Assembly: GCA_051878935.1 (NCBI GenBank)
Contig: JBJELB010000037.1
Coordinates: 1 to 56,950, forward strand
Reading direction: 5' to 3'
Length of the DNA stretch: 56,950 nucleotides
Source: CANQDT01 sp051878935
GTDB taxonomy: Bacteria; Bacillota; Clostridia; Lachnospirales; Lachnospiraceae
In this document: positions 17,450 through 25,719 of the stretch, piece by piece
Layout of the letters: every line of letters starts with the position of its first letter
Position numbering within the stretch: position 1 is the first letter of the stretch
Program-made: the position numbers and the translations under genes
Notes under the pieces: generated by a model
Database searches by the model: none
The model's input: the letters and a program-made list of their open reading frames with translations, nothing else
What the model was told of the DNA's origin: nothing

Positions 17450-17842
17450 CTATTCCAAATCTTCTATTCTTCCGTGCTTTTCATATCGTGTCATACGGGT
17501 CACACGGTTTTCATCATCCACAAACAACACCCTTGGCGGATTCTCCTGTAATTCCTCTGCTGTCATGAGTGCATAAGACATAATAATAATCTTATCTCCT
17601 ACAGATACCATTCTTGCTGCTGCACCATTTAAGCAAATCATACCACTATCACGTTCTCCGCTGATTACATAGGTTTCAAACCTGGCACCATTATTGATAT
17701 CGACGATTTGAACCTTTTCATATTCCACGATTCCGGATTTCTCCATCAGTGCTTCATCAATGGTAATACTACCGATATAATCCAATTCTGCCTGTATGAC
17801 CGTTGCACGATGAATCTTACTTTTCAAAGCTTGTATTTGCAT
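17450..17842 (-). CDS. panD: Aspartate 1-decarboxylase proenzyme
   Basis: 130 aa from the ATG at 17842 (GGAAAG eight bases upstream). Makes beta-alanine for pantothenate. The self-cleavage site that generates the pyruvoyl group is visible as DYIGSITID at about residues 20-28 (cleaved between Gly and Ser), and MQIQALKSKIHRATV is the typical N-terminus. YEKVQIVDINNGARFETYVI, GMICLNGAAARMV and GDKIIIMSYA are family segments. It lies between panC and coaBC with short gaps. Confidence 0.96.
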   Translation of the reverse strand: MQIQALKSKIHRATVIQAELDYIGSITIDEALMEKSGIVEYEKVQIVDINNGARFETYVISGERDSGMICLNGAAARMVSVGDKIIIMSYALMTAEELQENPPRVLFVDDENRVTRMTRYEKHGRIEDLE

Positions 17843-17879
17843 TCTGATTACTTTCCTTTCCATAACAGTATACGATGAA

Positions 17880-18725
17880 CTATGCCTCTATAATAAAGTT
17901 ATCAATTAATCTGGTCTTACCAATATATACAGCCATTGCTACCAGTACTGTACCCTCTATCTTGTCCACTTTTTCAATGGAATCCATACTGACCGCCTCC
18001 ACGTAATCCACAACTGCCAGCGGTTCTGTTGCCAGATTCTCTTTCATGGCATTGACCAGTTCTTTCGCATCTCTCACACCACGTTCCACCATCTGCTCTC
18101 CAAGCCGAATCGTTTGGCTCAAAATAAGCGCCGCTTTTCGCTCCTTAGCATTCAGATACGTATTTCTGGAGCTTTTTGCCAGTCCATCTTCCTCTCTGAT
18201 AATCGGGCACCCAACAATCTCTATATCCATATTCAAATCTTTTACCATTCGGCGAATCACCGCCAGCTGCTGTGCATCCTTCTGTCCGAAGTATGCCTTG
18301 TCCGGTGTCACTATGTGAAACAGCTTACTAACTACCGTACATACACCCCGGAAATGAATCGGTCTGGATTTCCCGCACAATTCCTTTGTCAGTCCATTCA
18401 TATCAACAAATGAGCAGAAACCGTCTTCATACATTTCATCTACTTCCGGATGGAAGATCAAATCTACTCCTATAGATTCACAAAGCTTCGCATCCGCCTC
18501 CAAATCTCTCGGATAGCTGTCAAGATCTTCATTAACACCAAACTGCATCGGATTCACAAAAATACTTACAACCACTTTATCGCATGTTTCTCTGGCATGC
18601 TTCATCAAACTGGCATGTCCCTCATGAAGATAACCCATAGTCGGAACAAAACCAATACATAATCCCTGTCGTTTCCATTCCTTCACCTGTTTTCTTACTT
18701 CACTTACTGTTGATACTATCTGCAT
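17880..18725 (-). CDS. panC: Pantothenate synthetase
   Basis: 281 aa from the ATG at 18725 (AAGGAGAAAGAACATG). Condenses pantoate and beta-alanine using ATP. Seen: the HIGH-like motif VPTMGYLHEGHASLMKHAR near residues 27-45, VSIFVNPMQFG, FRGVCTVVSKLFHIVTPD, the KMSKS-like FGQKDAQQLAVIRRMV, and ARSS equivalent KSSRNTYLNAKER. Normal length. Third gene of the pantothenate operon. Confidence 0.97.
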   Translation of the reverse strand: MQIVSTVSEVRKQVKEWKRQGLCIGFVPTMGYLHEGHASLMKHARETCDKVVVSIFVNPMQFGVNEDLDSYPRDLEADAKLCESIGVDLIFHPEVDEMYEDGFCSFVDMNGLTKELCGKSRPIHFRGVCTVVSKLFHIVTPDKAYFGQKDAQQLAVIRRMVKDLNMDIEIVGCPIIREEDGLAKSSRNTYLNAKERKAALILSQTIRLGEQMVERGVRDAKELVNAMKENLATEPLAVVDYVEAVSMDSIEKVDKIEGTVLVAMAVYIGKTRLIDNFIIEA

Positions 18726-18750
18726 GTTCTTTCTCCTTCCATCGCACTGT

Positions 18751-19578
18751 CTAATACAGTTTTTCCAAAACATCGTCTGCTATCGTATATTCATGTTCTT
18801 TCGCCGGAAAGCTACCTGACTGTACCTCCTGGCAATATGCCTCAAAGGCAGACTTCATTACTTCGCCAACGTTTGCGAAACGTTTCACAAATTTCGGAGT
18901 AAAATCAGAAAACATACCAAGCATATCCTGATATACAAGAACCTGTCCATCACAAACATTGCCCGCACCAATTCCTATGGTTGGTATCCGAAGCTCCTTC
19001 GTAATCATCTCTGCCAGTTTTGCCGGTACGCACTCTAATACTACTGCAAATGCTCCTGCCTCCTCTATCGCTTTCGCGTCTTCAAGGAGTTTTCTGGCTG
19101 CCGCTTCACTCTTTCCCTGCACTTTAAATCCACCGAATGCATTAATTGACTGAGGTGTCAGTCCTAAATGAGCGACAACCGGTATTCCGGCTGCTGTAAT
19201 CGCCCGAATCTGTGGACATACTTCTCTTCCGCCCTCCAGTTTCACTGCACCGGCTCTTCCTTCTTTCATCAGACGCCCAGCATTTACGACTGCATCATAT
19301 ACACTTGTCTGATATGACATAAACGGCATATCGATAATAACCAACGCTTCCTTTGCACCTCTGGCAACGGCTGCACCATGATGAATCATGTCCTCCATCG
19401 TAACAGATATGGTATCTTCGTATCCGAGTATCACATTTCCTAACGAATCCCCAACCAGAATCGAATTCACGCCCACTTCATCCATGAGTTTCGCTGTTGA
19501 ATAATCATAAGCGGTAAGCATCGTCAACTTTTCTCCCTTTTGTTTCGCCTCACGAAATGTTACAACCGTATTCTTCAT
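18751..19578 (-). CDS. panB: 3-methyl-2-oxobutanoate hydroxymethyltransferase
   Basis: 275 aa from the ATG at 19578 (GGAGG upstream). Transfers a hydroxymethyl group from methylene-tetrahydrofolate to ketoisovalerate, giving ketopantoate. Motifs: TMLTAYDYSTAKLMDEVGVN, the metal-binding VGDSLGNVILGYEDT, MPFMSYQTS, VKLEGGREV, VVAHLGLTPQSINAFGGFKV and GIGAGNVCDGQVLVYQDMLG. The start overlaps the stop of the upstream reductase gene (ATGA), so the two are translationally coupled. Confidence 0.97.
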   Translation of the reverse strand: MKNTVVTFREAKQKGEKLTMLTAYDYSTAKLMDEVGVNSILVGDSLGNVILGYEDTISVTMEDMIHHGAAVARGAKEALVIIDMPFMSYQTSVYDAVVNAGRLMKEGRAGAVKLEGGREVCPQIRAITAAGIPVVAHLGLTPQSINAFGGFKVQGKSEAAARKLLEDAKAIEEAGAFAVVLECVPAKLAEMITKELRIPTIGIGAGNVCDGQVLVYQDMLGMFSDFTPKFVKRFANVGEVMKSAFEAYCQEVQSGSFPAKEHEYTIADDVLEKLY

Positions 19579-20408
19579 TTCAAAATCCTCCATAAACTAT
19601 GATAGTCTCTATCCTGATTTTTTTGTTCTGCCAGACGGATCAGACGGCGCGACAATAAACGATAGATTTCTCTCTCTTCTCCTTCCAAAGAAGCGAGATG
19701 TTTCTCAATCGTATCAGCATCAGCCCGTTCCACCGGTCCTGTTAATGCTTCCACAGCACCTTTTGATACAACGTTTTGAGCATTTCCGATAAACAAGGAC
19801 TGTAAAGCATGCTTGGCAAACGATTCACTCAGCCCACATTCCTGTAATAATCCTACTGCCATATCATAGAGCCCTATCACCAGATTGCTGGAAAACACGG
19901 ACGCTGCATGATATTGTACCTTTTGTGATTTCTCAATCACCTCAACCGGATTGCCACAGCTTTGCAGAATCGCAGTCAGATCCTCTACGTCATTTCCTTC
20001 AATTGTAAAATATGCTTGGGATAAATCCTGATAGCCTGTCAGCTTATCGCTAACGGCACAGATTGGATGAATAGAGCAACCTCGTGCCCCTTTTTCGTTA
20101 ATACCAGAAAAAACCATAGAAGTCAGTGCTCCGCTGCAATGCACCAGACATTTTCCTTCTATGTCTAATGGAATCATATTAGAATAAACCTCACGGATAC
20201 TCCCATCCGGGACCGTAAGAAACAGAATATCACTTTCTTTGATTATTTCATCTAATTGTTCGTAGTACTTTGTCTTTGTAAATGCTGCCGCTTCTTTCGA
20301 AGAATTGAGATTGCGGCTATAATAGCCGGATACACATACACCATGCCCGGTAAAGTGTCTTCCTAATGAAAATCCTACTTTCCCGGCTCCGATAAATCCA
20401 ATTCTCAT
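19575..20408 (-). CDS. panG: Rossmann/DUF2520 protein, probable ketopantoate reductase (PanG type)
   Basis: 277 aa from the ATG at 20408; the GTG three codons upstream is part of the ribosome binding site region. N-terminal NAD(P)-binding motif IGFIGAGKVGFSLGRHF, then ILFLTVPDGSIREVYSNM, VHCSGALTSMVFSGINEKGA and SIHPICAVSDK. The C-terminal helical DUF2520 domain contains KVQYHAASVFSSNLVIGLYD and ALTGPVERAD. No classical panE/ilvC gene is seen here. This architecture is the PanG type of ketopantoate reductase described in Francisella and clostridia (from memory), and its coupling to panB fits that step. Confidence 0.85.
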   Translation of the reverse strand: MRIGFIGAGKVGFSLGRHFTGHGVCVSGYYSRNLNSSKEAAAFTKTKYYEQLDEIIKESDILFLTVPDGSIREVYSNMIPLDIEGKCLVHCSGALTSMVFSGINEKGARGCSIHPICAVSDKLTGYQDLSQAYFTIEGNDVEDLTAILQSCGNPVEVIEKSQKVQYHAASVFSSNLVIGLYDMAVGLLQECGLSESFAKHALQSLFIGNAQNVVSKGAVEALTGPVERADADTIEKHLASLEGEEREIYRLLSRRLIRLAEQKNQDRDYHSLWRILK

Positions 20409-20541
20409 TCTTATCACCTGCCTATACTCATGTTACATCAGGTAATATTCTCTTCTTCTGCCGAAGGTTCCTGTTTTTTCGGTACAGTTTCTTTCGAATA
20501 CCATCCAATGGGAAGTCTAACACTTCTTTAAAAAAAATGCA

Positions 20542-20904
20542 ACATGTCATTTTCCGGTGTCTGTCGCTGACTGCGGTGCATATCTGTTTTTTCGCTGACA
20601 CCCCGTTTTTTAGAAAGACAAGCACTCCAATGGATGTCACGTAACGCGCCGTTGCGAAGCTTTTCGTCCACCGTCAGTGCTTTCAATATCTTTTTTATGC
20701 CGTTTTTGGCAATCACTTGCGTTGCAAGTGGTTACCAAAAACGGCATAAAAAAGATATTTGAAACACTTCGGTGGATGAGTTGTCTCATAGGGCGCGTAA
20801 TCTTGGTGATGGACATGGAGTGCATGCCTTTCTTAAACCGGAAAACGGTGCAAGAAAAAACAGATATGCACCGCAGTCAGCAACAGCACCGGAAAATGAC
20901 ATGT
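20542..20904. repeat. Giant palindrome family, copy C (363 bp, complete)
   Basis: The outer arms begin ACATGTCATTTTCCGGTG and end CACCGGAAAATGACATGT, then continue inward with the shared block GCTGACTGCGGTGCATATCT. Core blocks: AGAAAGACAAGCACTCCAAT left, ACATGGAGTGC...CTTTCTTAAACCGG right. The centre is a separate long hairpin: ATGCCGTTTTTGG, CACTTGC, a 3-base turn, GCAAGTG, CCAAAAACGGCAT. The element lies between the rpmF terminator and the 5' end of panG. Short frames across it are not genes. Confidence 0.93.
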
Positions 20905-20913
20905 TTTATATAA

Positions 20914-20946
20914 ATAAAAAAGGACCGTAACGAATACGATCCTTGA
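20914..20946 (-). terminator. Rho-independent terminator of rpmF
   Basis: Minus strand: AAGGATCGTA, loop TTCG, TTACGGTCCTT, then TTTTATTT. It starts about 10 bases after the rpmF stop and directly abuts palindrome copy C. Confidence 0.88.
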
Positions 20947-20955
20947 TTATATTTA

Positions 20956-21135
20956 TTAGTCCTGAGCGATGATTTCCTTTTTATTGTAGCTACCGCATGC
21001 TTTACATACTCTATGTGGCATCATCAAAGCTCCACACTTGCTGCATTTTACTAAACCTGGAACACTCATCTTCCAGTTTGCTCTTCTTTTATCTCTTCTC
21101 GCTTTTGAAGACTTATTCTTTGGGCAAATTGACAC
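20956..21135 (-). CDS. rpmF: 50S ribosomal protein L32
   Basis: 59 aa, starting at a GTG (21135) with AAGGAGGTG eight bases upstream. The sequence MSICPKNKSSKARRDKRRAN, then WKMSVPGLVKCSKCGALMMP, is typical L32. The zinc-ribbon cysteines are CSKC and CKAC (four-cysteine type). DUF177 (yceD), which usually precedes rpmF, is absent between ackA and rpmF. The gene has its own strong promoter and terminator. Confidence 0.97.
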   Translation of the reverse strand: MSICPKNKSSKARRDKRRANWKMSVPGLVKCSKCGALMMPHRVCKACGSYNKKEIIAQD

Positions 21136-21182
21136 GTGTTACACCTCCTTACAAAGCATTCTCCTAATATCACACTTGATAA

Positions 21183-21211
21183 AGTATACCTTTAGACTCG
21201 AAGTTTGTCAA
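21183..21211 (-). promoter_or_regulatory. Strong promoter of rpmF
   Basis: Minus strand: perfect -35 TTGACA, 17-bp spacer, -10 TATACT, located in the 79-base gap after ackA. It explains how rpmF can be expressed independently of pta-ackA. Confidence 0.85.
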
Positions 21212-21214
21212 TGA

Positions 21215-22417
21215 TTATTTTAATTTTTCTACCAATTCTTTGGTATCCCTTGCAATTGCCAGTTCTTCATTGGTAGGAATAACATAAACCTTAACCTTCG
21301 AATCCGGTGTGGAAATCTCAACTTCCTTACCGCGGCAATTATTGGCTTCTTTATCAATCTTAACACCCATGTATTCAAACTGTTCACATACCAACTGACG
21401 CATAACCGGGTTGTTTTCTCCTAATCCCGCCGTAAAAGCAATGACATCTACACCGTTCATCTCAGCAATGTAAGAACCGATATATTTGATAACGCGCTGA
21501 CGGAAGGTTGCATTTGCAATTCTGGCTTTTTCGTTGCCGGCATCTTCTGCATCATCAATATCACGGAAATCACTGGAAATACCTGTCATACCGTAAACAC
21601 CGGACTCTTTATTTAAAATATTAAGCACTTCATCAACCGTCTTACCTTCATGATTCATGATATATTGAACAACAGCCGGATCTACATCTCCACTACGTGT
21701 TCCCATCATCAGACCTTCCAACGGAGTCAGTCCCATACTGGTATCCACACATACACCGTCAATAGAAGCTGAAATACTTGCACCATTTCCCAAGTGGCAT
21801 ACGATAACTTTGCGATGATCCTTGTCTAAATTTGCCAATTCAAGTGCTCTCTTGGACACATAAGAATGGCTGGTTCCGTGGAAACCATAACGACGAATCT
21901 TATATTTCTCATAATATTCATAAGGAATTGCGTACAAATATACTTCCGGTTTCATCGTAGCACCAAATGCGGTGTCAAATACTGCTACGTTCGGTACATC
22001 CGGAAGAACTGCTTCACACGCCTCAATACCCATTAAGTTTGCAGGATTGTGAAGAGGTCCTAAATCAAAGCACTCACGTATCACTCGCTTAACATCCTCG
22101 TTCACTATTACAGAACCGCTATAGGTTGCACCTCCGTGAAGGGTACGGTGACCAAATGCAGAAATCTCATGAATATCTTTGATAACGCCATGTTCTGTAT
22201 CTGTTAGAGCATCCATAACTAATTTTACAGCTTCTTCGTGAGTCGGCATTGGTGCTTCCAGCACATATTTATCTTTTCCTTCAACTTTTTGTGTTAATTT
22301 CGAACCGTCAATACCGATTCGCTCACATAGGCCTTTTGCTAATACTACCTCTCCGTCCATATCAATAAACTGATATTTTAAGGAAGAACTGCCACAGTTA
22401 ATAACTAAAATCTTCAT
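21215..22417 (-). CDS. ackA: Acetate kinase
   Basis: 400 aa, ATG at 22417 with AGGAG. Converts acetyl phosphate and ADP to acetate and ATP, the energy-yielding step of acetate fermentation. Motifs: MKILVINCGSSSLKYQ, the substrate segment FGHRTLHGGATYSG, NVAVFDTAFGATM, RRYGFHGTSHSYVSKRAL, the phosphate loop VCHLGNGASISA, GLMMGTRSGDVDPA and FTAGLGENNPVMR. Normal length. It follows pta by 27 bases in the classical pta-ackA operon. Confidence 0.98.
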   Translation of the reverse strand: MKILVINCGSSSLKYQFIDMDGEVVLAKGLCERIGIDGSKLTQKVEGKDKYVLEAPMPTHEEAVKLVMDALTDTEHGVIKDIHEISAFGHRTLHGGATYSGSVIVNEDVKRVIRECFDLGPLHNPANLMGIEACEAVLPDVPNVAVFDTAFGATMKPEVYLYAIPYEYYEKYKIRRYGFHGTSHSYVSKRALELANLDKDHRKVIVCHLGNGASISASIDGVCVDTSMGLTPLEGLMMGTRSGDVDPAVVQYIMNHEGKTVDEVLNILNKESGVYGMTGISSDFRDIDDAEDAGNEKARIANATFRQRVIKYIGSYIAEMNGVDVIAFTAGLGENNPVMRQLVCEQFEYMGVKIDKEANNCRGKEVEISTPDSKVKVYVIPTNEELAIARDTKELVEKLK

Positions 22418-22444
22418 TCTTATAAACTCCTCTTACTACATTTC

Positions 22445-23443
22445 TTATTTGTTAGCGACTGCCTGAAGTGCTGTAATAGCAACAACACCTACGATATCTT
22501 CCGCTGAACATCCTCTGGATAAATCATTAATCGGTTTCGCAATACCTTGTGTTACAGGACCATAGGCTTCTGCCTTTGCAAGTCGCTGTACCAGCTTATA
22601 TCCAATATTCCCTGCTTCCAGATCAGGGAAAATCAATACGTTGGCATGTCCTGCAATCTCACTGTCCGGAGCTTTGGAAGCACCAACAGCAGGAACGATA
22701 GCTGCATCCAACTGAAGTTCTCCATCTACCTTCATATCCGGATATTGTTCTTTTGCAATTCTGGTAGCCTCTACTACTTTTTCTACATCTCCACCTTTAC
22801 CGCTTCCCATGGATGAGAAGGATAACATTGCAACTTTGGCTTCTTCTCCAACCAATAACTCAAAGCTCTTCGCAGATGAAGCTGCGATAACAGCAAGCTG
22901 CTCTGCATCCGGATCAATATTCAGTCCACAGTCTGAGAATACAAAAGCACCATTAGCTCCCATGTCACAATCCGGAACAATCATAACAAAGAACGAAGAC
23001 ACCACTTTGGTATCCGGTGCTGTCTTCACAACCTGAAGTGCTGCACGAAGAACATCTGCCGAAGCATTGACTGCACCGGCAACCATACCATCTGCATCAC
23101 CGGCTTTTACCATAGTTGCACCGAAAAATAAAGGATTTGTTTCCAGAATTCCCTTTGCCTCCTCTGGTGTCATGCCCTTCTTCTTACGTGCTTCTACCAA
23201 CACATCGACATATGTATCAAACTTATCACAATCAGCCGGATTAACGAATTCAGCACCGGCTAAGTCATAATCCTTGCCAAACTCCTTAATCTCCGTTTCA
23301 TTACCTACTAATACAATCTTTGCAAAACCTTCTTTTAGAATCTGTTCTGCTGCCGCCAGAGTACGAACATCGTTTGTTTCCGGTAAAACGATTGTTTGCA
23401 GATTGGCTTTTGCTTTTGCTTTAATTCCATCAATAAATGACAT
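22445..23443 (-). CDS. pta: Phosphate acetyltransferase
   Basis: 332 aa from the ATG at 23443 (AAAGGAGAAAATCAATG); the upstream extension lies in the promoter. Converts acetyl-CoA and phosphate to acetyl phosphate. Short clostridial-type Pta without the N-terminal regulatory domain. Seen: QTIVLPETNDVRTLAAAEQI, MVAGAVNASADVLRAALQVV, VSSFFVMIVPDCDMGANGAF, AMLSFSSMGSGKGGDVEKV, VDGELQLDAAIVPAV, VLIFPDLEAGNIGYKLVQRL and the C-terminal GPVTQGIAKPINDLSRGCS. Operon with ackA. Confidence 0.97.
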   Translation of the reverse strand: MSFIDGIKAKAKANLQTIVLPETNDVRTLAAAEQILKEGFAKIVLVGNETEIKEFGKDYDLAGAEFVNPADCDKFDTYVDVLVEARKKKGMTPEEAKGILETNPLFFGATMVKAGDADGMVAGAVNASADVLRAALQVVKTAPDTKVVSSFFVMIVPDCDMGANGAFVFSDCGLNIDPDAEQLAVIAASSAKSFELLVGEEAKVAMLSFSSMGSGKGGDVEKVVEATRIAKEQYPDMKVDGELQLDAAIVPAVGASKAPDSEIAGHANVLIFPDLEAGNIGYKLVQRLAKAEAYGPVTQGIAKPINDLSRGCSAEDIVGVVAITALQAVANK

Positions 23444-23477
23444 TGATTTTCTCCTTTCAAAATTACATACTACAACC

Positions 23478-23506
23478 ATTATAGACCTATTTTTTATGAG
23501 ATACAA
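23478..23506 (-). promoter_or_regulatory. Promoter of pta-ackA
   Basis: Minus strand: -35 TTGTAT, 17-bp spacer, perfect -10 TATAAT, about 35 bases before the pta start. It lies back to back with the promoter region of tmcAL. Confidence 0.75.
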
Positions 23507-23537
23507 TAGATAAAATTAGTTTTTACCAAAAAACATC

Positions 23538-23567
23538 TTGGTCTATCCACTGACAACATGCTATACT
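23538..23567 (+). promoter_or_regulatory. Probable promoter of tmcAL
   Basis: TTGGTC, 18-bp spacer, TATACT, about 31 bases before the tmcAL start. Weaker -35 than the other promoters in the window. Confidence 0.5.
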
Positions 23568-23597
23568 CAATGCAATAAAAAGCAGGAGGACGACACT

Positions 23598-24842
23598 ATG
23601 AAGATTGCTGCTATCATTGCAGAATACAATCCTTTCCACAATGGTCATGAATACCAGATTCAAAAAGTCCGTGAAATAACCGGTGCTGACTACGTTGTCA
23701 TTGCCACGAGTGGCAATTTCGTACAGCGGGGCGAACCGGCTCTTCTTGATAAATATACCCGCACACGAATCGCTCTATACGGAGGAGCAGACTGCGTAAT
23801 AGAATTACCGGTCTGTTACGCAACCGGAAGTGCAGAATTTTTTGCGATGGGTGCTGTCGCTCTTCTACACAAATTAAACTGTATCGACTATCTTTGTTTT
23901 GGCTGCGAAGTTCCCAATACCAGGGATTTATCAGCAATTGCACAGATGTTATCAGAAGAACCTGCTGCCTACCAGAACGTTTTACAATCATGTTTAAAAC
24001 AGGGGATGTCCTATCCCTCTGCCCGTCAGCAAGCCTTACTGGCCACCTGCGACTTTATTCCGGATGACAAATTACAATCCATATTATCTCAGCCAAATAA
24101 CATCCTTGCTATTGAATATCTGAAAGCAATGACAAAGCTGTCCTGTTCCATGCAGCCAATCGCAATCCAAAGAACCGGTTCCGCCTATCATTCAGACACA
24201 CTCCAGGGATGTTTTTCGTCCGCTACCGCCATTCGCAATTCATTGGGAAAGGAACCGGATTGGGTCCGGTTATCCCAAACAGTAAACCCGCATACTCTGG
24301 ATATGATAAAAGAATCTTACCAACACACTATGCCGATTACTTTAGATGACTTCTCCATGTCCTTATACACCAAAATGCTGGATCCACATTTTTCCTTTGA
24401 ACCATATGCTGATTATCATGAGGATTTGTCCAGACGTCTGCAAAAGCAATGGGATATCAGTCTTCCAATTACCACTCTCATAACAAAGACAAAAACAAAG
24501 GCATACACCTATACCCGTATCAGCAGATATTTACTGCACATCCTGTTAGATATTCAGTCATGTGATATGACATCCTTCTTACAGGATGAGATATGCTACT
24601 ATGTCCGTCTTCTGGGTTTTCGTGAAAACTCAGGCACATTACTACAGCAAATAAAACAAAACAGTCAACTGCCGGTTATCACGAAACCGGCTCATGCAAA
24701 AACACAATTAACCGCTCCTCTTGCGAAAAAAATGTGGGATACCGATATCCATGCTGCACAGCTTTATTCTCTCGTCGTATCACATAAATTCGGGACAAAG
24801 CTCTGTCATGAATATCAACGTTCCCCGGAACATATATTATAA
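23598..24842 (+). CDS. tmcAL: tRNA(Met) cytidine acetate ligase
   Basis: 414 aa from the ATG at 23598 (AGGAGGACGACACTATG). Uses acetate and ATP to acetylate C34 of elongator tRNA-Met (established for the Bacillus protein). Nucleotidyltransferase-like fold: IAEYNPFHNGHEYQIQKVR carries the HIGH motif; VIATSGNFVQRGEPALLDKY, VIELPVCYATGSAEFFAMGA and LSQPNNILAIEYLKAM are family segments. It is divergent from pta-ackA, which makes and uses acetate, a sensible neighbourhood for an acetate-dependent enzyme (inference). Confidence 0.95.
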   Translation: MKIAAIIAEYNPFHNGHEYQIQKVREITGADYVVIATSGNFVQRGEPALLDKYTRTRIALYGGADCVIELPVCYATGSAEFFAMGAVALLHKLNCIDYLCFGCEVPNTRDLSAIAQMLSEEPAAYQNVLQSCLKQGMSYPSARQQALLATCDFIPDDKLQSILSQPNNILAIEYLKAMTKLSCSMQPIAIQRTGSAYHSDTLQGCFSSATAIRNSLGKEPDWVRLSQTVNPHTLDMIKESYQHTMPITLDDFSMSLYTKMLDPHFSFEPYADYHEDLSRRLQKQWDISLPITTLITKTKTKAYTYTRISRYLLHILLDIQSCDMTSFLQDEICYYVRLLGFRENSGTLLQQIKQNSQLPVITKPAHAKTQLTAPLAKKMWDTDIHAAQLYSLVVSHKFGTKLCHEYQRSPEHIL

Positions 24843-24870
24843 ACAAACTATCTGACGGAGCTTGTTTGCG

Positions 24871-25719
24871 GTGAAGAATTTTTTGAAACAAACAATGGTC
24901 ATCTTTTTCCTCATACAACTGGTCTGTTACCCACAGGTCTGTATTCAGGGAGCCAAAGATGGCCTTTCTTTATGGTACCAAACACTGCTTCCAACCCTCT
25001 TTCCGTTTATTCTTATTAGCGGAATGCTCTCAACCGATTCTGTTTTCGGCTATCTGGTTGCTTTTTTTTGCGGATACCCGCTCGCCGCAAAGCTTGCAGA
25101 CAAAGCCTGTTGGGAAGGAATACTATCAAAAAAACAAGCTGTCCTGCTTATTTGTATTGCCAACAATGCCAGTATTCTGTTCTTAACCGGATATGTCCAT
25201 CGTGTCCTGATACGAAACGCCTTGTCTCTTCCCCGGTTTTTGTTCTGCTTTTATTTCCCGATTCTACTGTTTGGGTGCTGCAGTATTCCCCTTGCCATAA
25301 GGAACAAGAAGAACTGTCCTGTCATACATTCCTCAGAATCCACCTGTCATACATACCACTCGCATATGATAGAGGATGCTGTATGGATTATTACAAAGAT
25401 CGGAGTATATGTCATGCTATGCACAATCATCAGTGCCTTGCTCCGATACCAATTTCCGGATAAACCGATTCTTCCTGTTTTACTTGGATTATTAGAAATA
25501 TCCAGTGGTTTACCCGCTATTCAGGTAAGCTCTCTGCCCGAAAATATAAAAACAGCCCTGATTATATCAATGAGCGTCTTTGGCGGATGCTGCTGCATAC
25601 TCCAGACAAAGAGCGTCCTGAAACAATCAGGGTTGTCTATCATTCCATATATTACAGTCAAAGCCTTCCTGGCTCTGACCTCATTTTTTATTACTATGAT
25701 TATTCTGTCTCTTCCGTAG
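24871..25719 (+). CDS. ylbJ: YlbJ-like sporulation membrane protein (short form)
   Basis: 282 aa starting at GTG 24871, which has GGAG ten bases upstream; the TTG at 24862 is too close to it. Multi-pass membrane protein of the nucleoside-recognition/gate type: LWYQTLLPTLFPFILISGML, FFCGYPLAAKLADKACWEGI and IANNASILFLTGYV are typical YlbJ segments. Bacillus YlbJ (~400 aa) is a sigma-E-dependent sporulation protein; this one is shorter, probably lacking a terminal helix pair. It follows tmcAL by 28 bases, and its 3' end overlaps the convergent coiled-coil gene by 20 bases. Confidence 0.8.
   Translation: MKNFLKQTMVIFFLIQLVCYPQVCIQGAKDGLSLWYQTLLPTLFPFILISGMLSTDSVFGYLVAFFCGYPLAAKLADKACWEGILSKKQAVLLICIANNASILFLTGYVHRVLIRNALSLPRFLFCFYFPILLFGCCSIPLAIRNKKNCPVIHSSESTCHTYHSHMIEDAVWIITKIGVYVMLCTIISALLRYQFPDKPILPVLLGLLEISSGLPAIQVSSLPENIKTALIISMSVFGGCCCILQTKSVLKQSGLSIIPYITVKAFLALTSFFITMIILSLP

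Noticed and set aside
20528..20913. Frames across palindrome copy C that share a peptide (HWSACLSKK) with copy B
   Set aside because: The similarity is explained by the shared DNA arms; each frame breaks at different places in each copy.
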